Positions 1 through 8,542 of a DNA stretch of 64,000 bases are shown here, piece by piece (positions within the stretch are counted from its first letter, which is position 1; each line of letters opens with the position of its first letter). This stretch comes from Bacteroidota bacterium (GTDB taxonomy: Bacteria; Bacteroidota; Bacteroidia; Bacteroidales; VadinHA17), in NCBI GenBank assembly GCA_018262715.1, contig JADFDS010000004.1, positions 1 to 64,000 on the forward strand. The letters are read 5' to 3'. The notes under the pieces are model-generated. The model worked only from the letters and a program-made list of their open reading frames with translations. It did no database searches and was not told the origin of the DNA. The position numbers and the translations under genes were made by a program.

Positions 1-91
1 TATAAAAAAATACAAATGCATGACGTGCAGGGCAATCACAGCCCGTCATTTGCGTTATCCGTTATATTTGTTCCGGAAAAAACCGGAAACA

Positions 92-1291
92 ATGACAGAA
101 CAGGAATTCGATAACAGGGTAAAGTGCCTTTTTGATGATCATGAAAAACTCATCAGCAGGCCCAATATTAAAAAGGAAGGCGGCAACGGCATCTTCGACA
201 GGTACCTCCATCCCATAATCACACGCGATCATTCACCGGTGTTCTGGAGGTATGACCTTGATTACCGCAGCAATCCCCATCTTATGACACGCCTTGGCAT
301 CAACACAACATTCAATGCCGGCGCAATAAAGCATGCCGGCAAGTACTGCCTGGCAATACGCACGGAGGGCTTTGACGTCAAATCGTTTTTTGCCATAGCA
401 GAGAGCCCTAACGGCATCGATAACTGGCGCTTCAGGAACCGACCCATCGTGATGCCGGTGACGAGTGACCCCGAGATGAACGTTTATGACATCAGGCTTA
501 CAAGGCACGAAGACGGATGGATTTATGGGCTTTTCTGCGCCGAGCGAAAGGATAAGAGCAAGCCTGACGATTCATCCGCGGCACTTGCCAGCTGCGGTAT
601 TGCCCGCACCAGCGACCTTGACAACTGGGAGAGACTCGACGACCTGAAATCGGGAGCAGCACAGCAGAGAAATTGTGTTCTGCACCCCGAATTTGTCAAC
701 GGTAAGTACATGATCTACACCAGGCCACAGTCAGGCTTTATCGAGACCGGTGACAGCGGCATATCAGCAGGATTCTGTGACAGCATGGAACATGCGGAGC
801 TTGGTGAGGAGATACTTGTCGATCCGAGGCAATACCATACGGTAAAAGAGGTGAAGAACGGCCAGGGACCGGCACCCCTGAAAACAGAATACGGATGGAT
901 TCACCTTGCCCACGGCGTCAGGAGAACAGCAGCCGGACTTCGCTACACCCTCTACCTCTTCATGACCTCCCCGGAAGAGCCATGGAGGGTCATAAAGAGA
1001 CCCTCGGGACACTTCCTTGAACCGCTTGAGGATGAAAGAGTAGGCGACGTCTCGAACGTGGTCTTCAGCAACGGCTGGATTGCCGATGATGATGGCACGG
1101 TCTTTGTTTACTATGCCAGCTCAGATACGAGAATGCACGTGGCAACGACAACTATGGAGAAACTGATTGATTATGTGATGAATACGCCGGAAGACGCAGG
1201 TCGCACACAGTTATGTGCAGCACAGCGCGACCGGATGATTGAAAATAATCTGAAAATAATGGCTCAGAAATATCCATATATCAGATTTTGA
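92..1291 (+). CDS. GH130 4-O-beta-D-mannosyl-D-glucose phosphorylase
   Basis: This predicted cytoplasmic enzyme phosphorolyses beta-mannosyl-glucose to mannose 1-phosphate and glucose in mannan breakdown. The protein is about 399 aa and resembles the Bacteroides mannosylglucose phosphorylase (GH130 subfamily 1) along its whole length. Recognisable blocks are NAGAI near the start, YDIRLTRHEDGWIYGLFCAE in the middle, GQGPAPLKTEYGWIHLAHGV later, and SSDTRMHVATTT near the C-terminus. There is no signal peptide. An ATG at 20 would add 24 residues, but the ATG at 92 matches the family N-terminus (MTEQEFDNRV), so I prefer it. The upstream context is outside the window, so an operon with mannanase or mannobiose epimerase cannot be checked. 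A GH92 mannosidase lies 45 kb away and is not linked. Family assignment is firm; the exact disaccharide is inferred from similarity. Confidence 0.88.
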   Translation: MTEQEFDNRVKCLFDDHEKLISRPNIKKEGGNGIFDRYLHPIITRDHSPVFWRYDLDYRSNPHLMTRLGINTTFNAGAIKHAGKYCLAIRTEGFDVKSFFAIAESPNGIDNWRFRNRPIVMPVTSDPEMNVYDIRLTRHEDGWIYGLFCAERKDKSKPDDSSAALASCGIARTSDLDNWERLDDLKSGAAQQRNCVLHPEFVNGKYMIYTRPQSGFIETGDSGISAGFCDSMEHAELGEEILVDPRQYHTVKEVKNGQGPAPLKTEYGWIHLAHGVRRTAAGLRYTLYLFMTSPEEPWRVIKRPSGHFLEPLEDERVGDVSNVVFSNGWIADDDGTVFVYYASSDTRMHVATTTMEKLIDYVMNTPEDAGRTQLCAAQRDRMIENNLKIMAQKYPYIRF

Positions 1292-1523
1292 TTTATGTTT
1301 GCGCCTCAAATTCCGGGCATAGATTTCACCACCATAATGAAGGCTGTGAATAACTCAGACTCAGACAGGTTATGAAATTGAAAACCAGATATTATCAGGC
1401 ACTGTTTGCATGTTAATATCTTTTGACCGGAGCAGAAACCGAAGGTTATCCAATTAATAACTTAGCGGAAATTTTATGAAACATTTTAATAACTAAAACG
1501 AATAATTAACAACCAGAAAAAAA

Positions 1524-1539
1524 GGTAAAGTATTTTACC
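1524..1539 (+). promoter_or_regulatory. Small hairpin just upstream of the kamA start
   Basis: GGTAAA (1524-1529) and TTTACC (1534-1539) form a perfect 6-bp inverted repeat with a 4-nt loop. It ends 5 nt before the ATG at 1545. In the transcript it would occupy the ribosome-binding region. The rest of the 253-nt gap (1292-1544) is AT-rich. It holds one TATGTTTG (-7-like) at 1294-1301 with no -33 partner that I can see. The regulatory role is inference. Confidence 0.3.
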
Positions 1540-1544
1540 GAAGT

Positions 1545-2789
1545 ATGAACGCTAACAGAAAAGAGGCAACGGCTGCTCGTGTTGAGAGCCGCCTCATGGG
1601 TTGTTCTTCTGACGAAGAACCTGGCGCGGGTACCATGATCTTCCCGCAGATCGGATCCCACGATCGTTTAGTTAGCAACCGGAGTTCGGAATTCATACGC
1701 CGCTACTTCCCTCTTGCAAATGCTGAATCCTGGAATGACTGGCGCTGGCAGCTGCGCAACTCTTTCACTACTGCCGAGGCCCTCTCACGTGTCATGACAC
1801 TGACCGATGACGAGATCAATACCCTCAACAGACTGAAGGGCAGGTTGCCGCTAAGGATCACTCCCTACTACCTGTCACTCATTTATGACTCTGAACCGTG
1901 GTCACCGCTTCGCCGAACCATGATACCGACGAGTGATGAGATGATCATTACCGATGCGGAAAAGGCTGACCCTCTCAATGAGATGGGAAGCAGCCCTGTG
2001 CCCGGTATAGTCCACCGCTACCCTGACAGGGCCCTCTTTACCGTGACACAGTTCTGCTCTTCATACTGCAGGTACTGCACACGCTCACATTCAGTGGGCA
2101 AGCTGGGCCATCTGACCAAGGGTGAATGGGAACTGGCTTTTGACTATCTCAGGGAGCATACCGAGATACGTGATGTCATCATCAGCGGAGGAGACCCTCT
2201 CACCATGAATGACAGCAAGATCGAGTACCTGCTTTCAAACCTGAGGGCAATCAAACATATTGAGATCCTGAGAATCGGAACGAAAGTGCCGGCCGTTTTG
2301 CCGCAGAGGATCACCCCGCAGCTGGTGAACATGCTGAAGAAATACCATCCGCTCTTCCTCAGTGTCCACTTCACCCATCCTGACGAGATGACTCCCGAAA
2401 CACGCAAGGCATGCGAGATGCTTGCCGATGCAGGCATGCCGCTGGGAAGCCAGACCGTACTGCTCAAGGGTATCAATGATGACCCGGCAACCATGAAGAG
2501 CCTCATGCAGAAGCTCCTCACCGTGCGCGTAAGGCCTTACTACATATACCAGTGTGACCTCATCCCGGGCTCAAGCCACTTCAGAACCACCATCGAAAAG
2601 GGTATTGACATCATAGAAAACCTCCGCGGACATACCAGCGGATACGCAGTGCCTCAGTTCGTGGTTGACGCCCCCGGCGGAGGCGGCAAGATACCTATCC
2701 TGCCAGCTTACGTCGTCGAGAGCGGCCCTGAAAAATGGGTTCTCAGAAACTATAAAAAGAACCGCTACACTTACCCCAACAAAAAGTAG
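1545..2789 (+). CDS. kamA: Lysine 2,3-aminomutase (radical SAM, PLP)
   Basis: This enzyme interconverts L-lysine and L-beta-lysine using S-adenosylmethionine, a [4Fe-4S] cluster and PLP. The 414-aa protein carries the cluster motif CSSYCRYC (C171, C175, C178). The lysine-binding aspartates of clostridial KamA are conserved as D338 (in YQCD) and D375 (in VVDAPGGGGK), and the PLP lysine as K382. Conservation of both aspartates argues for free lysine as substrate rather than EF-P, as in EpmB. Two things differ from the clostridial enzyme. There is an extra N-terminal stretch of about 45 residues, and the protein stops shortly after the barrel, so the C-terminal zinc-binding cysteines are absent. 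Two ATP-grasp ligases, a GNAT and a DUF486 gene follow with almost no spacing, so beta-lysine probably feeds that pathway. Confidence 0.9.
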   Translation: MNANRKEATAARVESRLMGCSSDEEPGAGTMIFPQIGSHDRLVSNRSSEFIRRYFPLANAESWNDWRWQLRNSFTTAEALSRVMTLTDDEINTLNRLKGRLPLRITPYYLSLIYDSEPWSPLRRTMIPTSDEMIITDAEKADPLNEMGSSPVPGIVHRYPDRALFTVTQFCSSYCRYCTRSHSVGKLGHLTKGEWELAFDYLREHTEIRDVIISGGDPLTMNDSKIEYLLSNLRAIKHIEILRIGTKVPAVLPQRITPQLVNMLKKYHPLFLSVHFTHPDEMTPETRKACEMLADAGMPLGSQTVLLKGINDDPATMKSLMQKLLTVRVRPYYIYQCDLIPGSSHFRTTIEKGIDIIENLRGHTSGYAVPQFVVDAPGGGGKIPILPAYVVESGPEKWVLRNYKKNRYTYPNKK

Positions 2790-2796
2790 TTACGGG

Positions 2797-3771
2797 ATGA
2801 GGATTGGACTCACGTATGACCTCCGTTCGTGGTATCTTGAACGGGGTTATACCATGGACGAGACGGCTGAATTTGACAAGGAGGAGACTGTGGTCGCCCT
2901 TGAGAATGAGCTTGTACGTCTTGGCTACGAAACCGTACGCATAGGAAATGTCTTTCAGCTGGTTGAGAAACTTGCCGCCGGCGAACGGTGGGACATGGTA
3001 TTCAACATTGCAGAGGGGCTCTATGGCGACGGCCGCGAGTCGGTTGTACCTGCCCTGCTTGACCAATACCGGATTCCCTACGTCTTCAGCGGGCCGGTGG
3101 TGATGGGCGTCTCACTCAACAAATACCTCACCAGACTGGTGGTGGCAGCGGCAGGTGTGCCTGTATGCCCCGGAATAATTGCAAACACCCTGCATGATCT
3201 TAACGACCTCTCTTCACTTGAGTTCCCCCTCTTCGTAAAACCCGTTGCTGAGGGTACGGGCAAGGGTATTACCACCCGAAGCGTGGTAAGAGACCGTGAA
3301 TCCCTGGTAACGCTTGTCAGCGAGCTGCTGAAAGCTTATAACCAGCCTGTTCTGATTGAAGAGTATCTCCCCGGAAGGGAGTTCACCGTGGGTGTCACCG
3401 GCAACGGCGCAGATGCGAAAGTTACCGGCGGCATGGAGGTGATCTGCAAGGATAACCTTCCTTACTCGGTGGAGGTCAAGGAAAACTATGAGAATTATGT
3501 TCAGTACAGGGTATATGATGAGGACATGAGAGCAGAGTGCGATTCAGTTGCCCTTGGCGCCTGGCGAGCCCTGGGAGCTGTAGACGCCGGTCGCGTCGAC
3601 ATGAAGGCAGACCGCCACGGAAGGATGTGCTTCATCGAAGTCAATCCCCTGGCAGGAATGAACCCCGTCCACTCCGATCTGCCCATGCTTTCACGCATGA
3701 ACGGCCTTGCCTTCAGTACCCTGATGGAAATGATAATGAACTCTGCTAAGAAACGTTACGGACTTGCATAA
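2797..3771 (+). CDS. D-Ala-D-Ala-ligase-like ATP-grasp enzyme, first of a pair
   Basis: This is an ATP-dependent carboxylate-amine ligase of the ATP-grasp superfamily, 324 aa from the ATG at 2797. The frame stays open upstream into kamA, but the MRIGLTYDLR start, 7 nt after the kamA stop, matches the family N-terminus. Visible features are an N-terminal Rossmann-like domain, FVKPV with the ATP-binding lysine near residue 148, IEEY near 187-190, and the metal-ligand block FIEVNPLAGM near 279-288. The enzyme probably joins an activated acid to an amine. The neighbour kamA suggests beta-lysine or lysine as one substrate, which is inference. It is not the housekeeping Ddl: it has a second diverged copy beside it and no cell-wall genes nearby. 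Confidence 0.82.
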   Translation: MRIGLTYDLRSWYLERGYTMDETAEFDKEETVVALENELVRLGYETVRIGNVFQLVEKLAAGERWDMVFNIAEGLYGDGRESVVPALLDQYRIPYVFSGPVVMGVSLNKYLTRLVVAAAGVPVCPGIIANTLHDLNDLSSLEFPLFVKPVAEGTGKGITTRSVVRDRESLVTLVSELLKAYNQPVLIEEYLPGREFTVGVTGNGADAKVTGGMEVICKDNLPYSVEVKENYENYVQYRVYDEDMRAECDSVALGAWRALGAVDAGRVDMKADRHGRMCFIEVNPLAGMNPVHSDLPMLSRMNGLAFSTLMEMIMNSAKKRYGLA

Positions 3772-4736
3772 TGACAAAGAGGTGCCTGATAATATACAAT
3801 GAACCGGCTCCTGATGCTCTGCCGGACGAACTCGATGTCCTTGACCAGGTCAATTTCATAAATGAGACACTGCAAAGCCTTGGATACCAGGTTGAGTGCC
3901 GCGGAATAACCGACAATTTCTTCAGTGAGATCGGGGAGATTGCCGAAGAAGAATTTGATTTCGTATTCAACCTCGTGGAGTCGGTCGGTAAAAAGGCAGA
4001 GATACTCTATTTTATCCCCGGACTTCTGAATATGAACCATATTCCCTACACCGGCTGTCCGGTGGAGGCTACGTTCATTACCGCCAGCAAGGTGCTGGCG
4101 CGAAAGATCATGAAAGCCAACGGCATACCAGTTGCAGGAGGTTACAGGGTATCAGAAGCCTCACAGCTTGTCCCCGGGAAAAAATATATCCTCAAGCCGG
4201 TATGGGAAGACGGCTCACTGGGTATTACAGAAGAGTCGGTCTTTACCTTTAACGGCACGCCTCCTGAGATTCTCAGGGGCAAGAATGACCGCCACTGGTT
4301 CATCGAGGAGTTTATTGAGGGACGGGAGTTCAATGTAAGTGTCAAGGCCGGACCTGACGGACCTGAGATGCTGCCGCCTGCAGAGATGCTCTTCGAGGAC
4401 TATCCGGATGACATCCCCAGAATAGTAAGTTATAAGGCGAAGTGGGTGGCAGACACCTTCCAGTATGAAAACAGCAGACGGAATTTCCCGGGAAACCTGA
4501 GCGAAAAACTCATGAATAACCTGAGAGATGCCGTCAACGGCTGCTGGCATACCTTCGGCCTAAAGGGCTATGCACGCGTTGACATGAGGGTTGACGCCGA
4601 TGAAAATGTATATGTGCTTGAAGTAAATGCCAATCCGTGCATCTCACCTGACAGCGGATTCATCTCAGCTGCAGTTCATGCCGGATATACGCACCAGGAA
4701 ATTATCAGGCACATCATAAATGACCTGAATACCTGA
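3771..4736 (+). CDS. D-Ala-D-Ala-ligase-like ATP-grasp enzyme, second of a pair
   Basis: This is a second ATP-grasp ligase, 321 aa, whose ATG overlaps the previous stop by one base (TAATG), a sign of translational coupling. It shows YILKPVWEDGS with the ATP-binding lysine near residue 142, WFIEEFIEGREF near 176-187 and the metal-ligand motif VLEVNANPCIS near 292-302. The N-terminal domain differs clearly from that of the first copy, so the two are diverged paralogues that probably catalyse successive condensations rather than redundant ones. The product would be a short peptide or pseudo-peptide. The substrate is not readable from the sequence; lysine or beta-lysine is suggested only by context. 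Confidence 0.82.
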   Translation: MTKRCLIIYNEPAPDALPDELDVLDQVNFINETLQSLGYQVECRGITDNFFSEIGEIAEEEFDFVFNLVESVGKKAEILYFIPGLLNMNHIPYTGCPVEATFITASKVLARKIMKANGIPVAGGYRVSEASQLVPGKKYILKPVWEDGSLGITEESVFTFNGTPPEILRGKNDRHWFIEEFIEGREFNVSVKAGPDGPEMLPPAEMLFEDYPDDIPRIVSYKAKWVADTFQYENSRRNFPGNLSEKLMNNLRDAVNGCWHTFGLKGYARVDMRVDADENVYVLEVNANPCISPDSGFISAAVHAGYTHQEIIRHIINDLNT

Positions 4737-4743
4737 ACAATCC

Positions 4744-5223
4744 ATGCCTGAAATTTCATTCAAGATAACACCGGCCGACAGACCTGCATTCGAGAAGATA
4801 CTGGCTTCATCCGGTTTTTTTTACGATTTTGAGATAGAAGTGGCGCTTTCTCTTGCCGACGAGACTTTTACCCATGGAGAAGATAAAAGCGGATACTACT
4901 GGGTTAAGCTGGTGGAAGACGGAGAGGTAATAGGATTTGCTAATTTCGGGCCCAATCCTTCATCTGTCCACTCATGGGACATCTACTGGCTTGCCATACA
5001 GGAGGAATACAGGAAGAAGCGCTACGGTTCCCTGATCCTGACCAAGACTGAGGATCGCATACGATCGCTGGGTGGAAAGATAGCGTGGATAGAGACCTCG
5101 GGAAGGCCTCTTTACGAGCCCACCAGGCACTTCTACATCAGGAACGGCTATGAACTGGAGGCTACTCTCCGCGAGTTCTACGGCCCGGGTGACCCTAAAC
5201 TTGTTTACCGGAAGGAATTATGA
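4744..5223 (+). CDS. GNAT-family N-acetyltransferase
   Basis: This 159-aa protein has the GNAT fold. The acetyl-CoA pyrophosphate loop is visible as YRKKRYGS near residues 95-102, followed by a helix, and the C-terminal half contains FYIRNGYE, a common GNAT motif. It starts 7 nt after the second ATP-grasp gene and its stop overlaps the next start (ATGA). It probably acylates an amino group of the pathway product. Beta-lysine acetyltransferase AblB is an obvious comparison because AblA is a lysine 2,3-aminomutase. AblB is considerably longer, however, so this is a different GNAT subgroup. Specificity is unknown. Confidence 0.8.
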   Translation: MPEISFKITPADRPAFEKILASSGFFYDFEIEVALSLADETFTHGEDKSGYYWVKLVEDGEVIGFANFGPNPSSVHSWDIYWLAIQEEYRKKRYGSLILTKTEDRIRSLGGKIAWIETSGRPLYEPTRHFYIRNGYELEATLREFYGPGDPKLVYRKEL

Positions 5224-5588
5224 AAGGTCTCTGGTCAATACTGCTGCTGATAGTCTCCAATTCATTCATGACGATAGCCTGGTACGGCCATCTCAAGTAC
5301 CAGAACGTTTCGAAGAATGCCCTGCTGGGGCTTCTGGGCATTGTGCTGGCCAGCTGGGGAATAGCGCTGTTTGAATATTTCTTCCAGGTACCCGCAAACA
5401 GGATCGGCTACCGGGGGACCGGCGGTCCTTTCTCACTGGTTGAGCTCAAGCTTGTCCAGGAAGTGATATCAATATCAGTATTTGTTGTTTTTACCCTGGT
5501 CTTCTTCCGCACTGAGACATTCAAGCTCAACCACCTCTTTGCCTTCATGTGCATCCTCGGGGCGATCTACTTCACCTTCAAAGGCTAG
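5220..5588 (+). CDS. DUF486 (DMT-like) small membrane protein
   Basis: This 122-aa integral membrane protein has about four hydrophobic segments (roughly residues 4-20, 35-55, 80-100 and 105-121) and the conserved motifs NSFMTIAWYGHLKY and EYFFQVPANRIGY of the DUF486 family. It overlaps the GNAT stop by 4 nt, so it is the last gene of the kamA unit. Its function is unknown. Relatives resemble half-size drug/metabolite transporters, so export or import of the pathway product is possible. The 3' end overlaps the convergent threonine aldolase gene by 11 nt. Confidence 0.82.
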   Translation: MKGLWSILLLIVSNSFMTIAWYGHLKYQNVSKNALLGLLGIVLASWGIALFEYFFQVPANRIGYRGTGGPFSLVELKLVQEVISISVFVVFTLVFFRTETFKLNHLFAFMCILGAIYFTFKG

Positions 5589-6594
5589 CAAGTATATCAC
5601 AGGCTTCTCTTATCTGCCCGTCGCTCACATCGAGGTGAGTGACCATCCTTATGCTTCTTTCTCCGGTCTTCAGGGCAAGTATTCCCCTGGCTTTTATCTT
5701 TTCAAGGAACTCTGAGGCCGTATTTCCCGGCTTCAGGGTGAAGATGACGATGTTGGTTCCGCCGTAGTTAACCTTTTCGGTGAGGCTGCACTTATTCAGC
5801 GCTTCCGCCAGAAACGCGGCATTCCGGTGGTCATCGGCCAGGCGCAAAATGTTGTTTTTCAGGGCATAGATGCCTGCCGCAGCGATATAGCCGGCCTGCC
5901 TCATGGCGCCACCGAACAACTTCCTGATCCTCACTCCCTGCCTTATGATCTCCCTGTTTCCGATCAGCACCGATCCGACCGGCGCGCCCAGTCCTTTCGA
6001 AAGACAGATTGAAACTGAATCGAAGAGAGCACCGTATTCTTCCGGTTTCCTGCCGTCTGCAGTCATGGCGTTGAAGAGCCTGGCACCGTCAAGATGGAGT
6101 CCCAGGTGCCTGCTGTCACACAGCTCCCTGATGCGCTTCAGATCCTTGAAATCCCAGCAGGCGCCTGCGCCCCTGTTGACTGTGTTTTCCACCTCCACCA
6201 GGCGGGTGAATGCCCTGTGAGGGTCATCCGGATTGTTGATATGCTGTTTTACATCCTCTGCAGTAAAGGTGCCGTTTACAGTGTCAATGAGGGCAACGGA
6301 AGCGCCCGAATTAAATGCCACACCACCACCTTCAAACAGGTAGATGTGGGCCATCCTGCTGCAGATGACCTCATCGCCGGGCCTTGTGTGTGCCTTGATG
6401 GCTATCTGGTTGGTCATGGTTCCCGAAGGACAGAAAAGGGCTCCCTCCATGCCAAACATTTCCGCTGCCATCCGTTCAAGCTCATTGACTTCCGGGTCTT
6501 CGCCGAAGATCATATCACCGACACTGGCCTTCATCATCCTTTCGAGCATTCCGGCTGATGGCCGGGTTACGGTATCACTGCGCAAATCAATCAT
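5578..6594 (-). CDS. ltaE: Low-specificity L-threonine aldolase
   Basis: This PLP enzyme cleaves L-threonine or L-allo-threonine to glycine and acetaldehyde. The 338-aa protein begins MIDLRSDTVTRP, typical of the family. It has the active-site region RMAHIYLFEGG (H83), the cofactor aspartate D169 in LHLDGARL and the Schiff-base lysine K200 in SICLSKGLGAP. The length is normal. It stands alone on the minus strand, convergent with the kamA unit and divergent from ung. The assignment is secure at family level; preference for threo or allo isomer cannot be read. Confidence 0.9.
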   Translation of the reverse strand: MIDLRSDTVTRPSAGMLERMMKASVGDMIFGEDPEVNELERMAAEMFGMEGALFCPSGTMTNQIAIKAHTRPGDEVICSRMAHIYLFEGGGVAFNSGASVALIDTVNGTFTAEDVKQHINNPDDPHRAFTRLVEVENTVNRGAGACWDFKDLKRIRELCDSRHLGLHLDGARLFNAMTADGRKPEEYGALFDSVSICLSKGLGAPVGSVLIGNREIIRQGVRIRKLFGGAMRQAGYIAAAGIYALKNNILRLADDHRNAAFLAEALNKCSLTEKVNYGGTNIVIFTLKPGNTASEFLEKIKARGILALKTGERSIRMVTHLDVSDGQIREACDILASL

Positions 6595-6709
6595 CTTCTT
6601 CTGAATTGAAGATTCTAAGATAGCTCATTTTTATCCCTCCTTCCGTGCAGGCACGACACTTCAGTGAAAATTCAATATATTTAACATCATTTAGAGGGTG
6701 CGTGTCATT

Positions 6710-7372
6710 ATGGAGGTAAAGATCGAAGCTGGCTGGAAAGAAAAACTCAGCGGGGAGTTTGAAAAGGAGTACTTCAGGACTCTGACGGAATTTGTCCGGG
6801 AAGAGTACCGTACCAGGCAGGTATTCCCGCCTGGGAACAAAATCTTCAACGCATTTGACCTCTGCCCTCTTGACAGGGTAAGGGTTGTGATCATAGGACA
6901 GGATCCGTATCATAATTACGGGCAGGCACACGGACTCTGTTTTTCAGTAAATGACGGAACAGAGTTCCCTCCCAGCCTGGTGAATATTTTCAAGGAACTG
7001 AACCGCGACCTCGGGGTGCCCGTACCTAAGTCAGGCAACCTGGAACGGTGGGCGAGCCAGGGTGTGCTACTCCTCAACGCTATACTTACTGTCAGGGCAC
7101 ACCAGGCCCTGTCACACCAGAACAGGGGATGGGAAAGGTTCACCGATGCTGCCATAAGCGCACTGAACCGTGAAAGGGAAAACCTGGTATTCTTGCTGTG
7201 GGGCGCCTATGCACAGAACAAGGGGGCATCAATTGACGAGTCAAAGCACCTGGTACTAAAGACGGTACACCCATCCCCCCTGTCAGCATCACGCGGCTTT
7301 TTCGGCTGCTCGCACTTCAGCAGGTGCAACCAGTGGCTTGTTGCCAGAGGAATGGAACCAATACAATGGTAA
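6710..7372 (+). CDS. ung: Uracil-DNA glycosylase, family 1
   Basis: This enzyme removes uracil from DNA as the first step of base excision repair. With the ATG at 6710 the protein is 220 aa and starts MEVKIEAGW, which aligns with Bacteroides Ung. A GTG at 6698 would add four residues. The water-activating loop GQDPYH has D65 and H68, and the minor-groove loop HPSPLSASRGFFGC has H187. The length is normal for family 1. The stop codon directly abuts the 3' end of the convergent PLP gene at 7373. Confidence 0.95.
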   Translation: MEVKIEAGWKEKLSGEFEKEYFRTLTEFVREEYRTRQVFPPGNKIFNAFDLCPLDRVRVVIIGQDPYHNYGQAHGLCFSVNDGTEFPPSLVNIFKELNRDLGVPVPKSGNLERWASQGVLLLNAILTVRAHQALSHQNRGWERFTDAAISALNRERENLVFLLWGAYAQNKGASIDESKHLVLKTVHPSPLSASRGFFGCSHFSRCNQWLVARGMEPIQW

Positions 7373-8542
7373 TCATCCCTTCAGTCCGCGCCCGATAATC
7401 TCAGCCAGCCTGTCAGTCTTTTCGTAACCAACAGACAATCTTATCATTCCCGGCTCAGGATACTTCGTTCCCCATACTGCCTCCACAGGCATCAGAATGG
7501 TATGGTTATCGCCCAGTGTGGGAATAAGCCTTATTTCCGGATACACAGCGGCAATAAACCTGTCGCGGTTCTTCCTCTTCGCCTCAGGCGAAGCTCCCGC
7601 AAGGTCAAAGGCGATCATGGCACCGTATCCCTTCCCTCCCGTCAGCTCTTTCGCTGCTTCATGGGTATCATGGCTTTCAAGCCCGGGGTAAAGCACGCCG
7701 GCAACCAGGTCTGACGACTTCAGCATTGATGCCACAGCTGCCGCATTGTCACACTGTTGCCTGTAGCGGAGCTCAAACGAAGCCATCTGCGTCTGCAGCC
7801 GGTATGCATCATCAGGCGACAGCATGTGTCCGACATACTTACGGTACTCTATTGCGCTCTGCATCAGGTTTGTATCATTGCCGCAGATGACACCGGCAGT
7901 CAGATTGCCATGACCTGACAGGTACTTCGTGGCACTGTGGATGACCATGTCGGCCCCGTCATCAAGGGGCTTCCATAATAACGGTGTGGCAAAGGTGTTG
8001 TCAACTATCACTTTCGCACCGTATTTTTTCCCAAGCTCAATGACCCTGCGTCCCTCTGCAACGATCAGCAGCGGGTTTGAGATGGTCTCAAAATAAAGAA
8101 TATCAGGTCTTATGTCAGATAGTGCGTTTTCAAGCTGCCGGTAATCATACCTGCCGTCAACGGGTCTGAAGAAGCTTACATCCATGCCGCGGCGCTTTTG
8201 CAGCACGCTGCCGATGTATGATAGTGTGCCGCCGTAAATCTCCGAAAAGAAGAGCCAGTTGCTTTGTTTCCCTGCCTCCTGGAATATTGAAAGCGCTATG
8301 TCAATGGCAGCCATGCCTGACTGTGCCAGCAGCGCCCAGCCGCACCCCTCAACCTCCATGACTGCCTCCTCGGCAGCGACAACCGTCGGGTTGCGATACC
8401 GTGAATATATATACATATCCGGCTCCCGCTCATGGCCTGTCTCCGCTGCAAAAGCGCCCGAGGTTGCTGCAGCAGTGGGTAATTCAAAGCCGGAATCACG
8501 ATATACCGGCGTCCTGACGCTGTTTATCTCTCTCTTCTTCAT
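7373..8542 (-). CDS. Cys/Met-metabolism PLP-dependent enzyme (cystathionine gamma-synthase / methionine gamma-lyase family)
   Basis: This 389-aa fold-type I PLP enzyme acts on sulfur amino acids by gamma-elimination or gamma-replacement. Visible residues are YSRYRNPT (Y46, R50) for phosphate binding across the dimer, D181 in VDNTFATPLL and the PLP lysine K206 in HSATKYLSGHGN. The exact reaction (cystathionine synthesis, O-acetylhomoserine sulfhydrylation or methionine gamma-lysis) cannot be decided. The start lies inside the 3' end of the upstream iron-sulfur gene, overlapping it by 47 nt. It may therefore be co-transcribed with the molybdenum oxidoreductase pair, which hints at a shared role in sulfur metabolism. 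Confidence 0.85.
   Translation of the reverse strand: MKKREINSVRTPVYRDSGFELPTAAATSGAFAAETGHEREPDMYIYSRYRNPTVVAAEEAVMEVEGCGWALLAQSGMAAIDIALSIFQEAGKQSNWLFFSEIYGGTLSYIGSVLQKRRGMDVSFFRPVDGRYDYRQLENALSDIRPDILYFETISNPLLIVAEGRRVIELGKKYGAKVIVDNTFATPLLWKPLDDGADMVIHSATKYLSGHGNLTAGVICGNDTNLMQSAIEYRKYVGHMLSPDDAYRLQTQMASFELRYRQQCDNAAAVASMLKSSDLVAGVLYPGLESHDTHEAAKELTGGKGYGAMIAFDLAGASPEAKRKNRDRFIAAVYPEIRLIPTLGDNHTILMPVEAVWGTKYPEPGMIRLSVGYEKTDRLAEIIGRGLKG

Noticed and set aside
1292-1544. Lysine riboswitch in front of kamA
   Set aside because: The leader is about the right size, but I see none of the conserved lysine riboswitch core sequences.
2665-2796. In-frame extension of the first ATP-grasp gene into kamA
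   Set aside because: The upstream part matches nothing in the family and overlaps the KamA C-terminus in another frame. The ATG at 2797 is the normal start.
4744-5223. GNAT as AblB (beta-lysine acetyltransferase)
   Set aside because: It is only 159 aa, much shorter than AblB, and I see no specific AblB motifs. It is kept as an unspecific GNAT.
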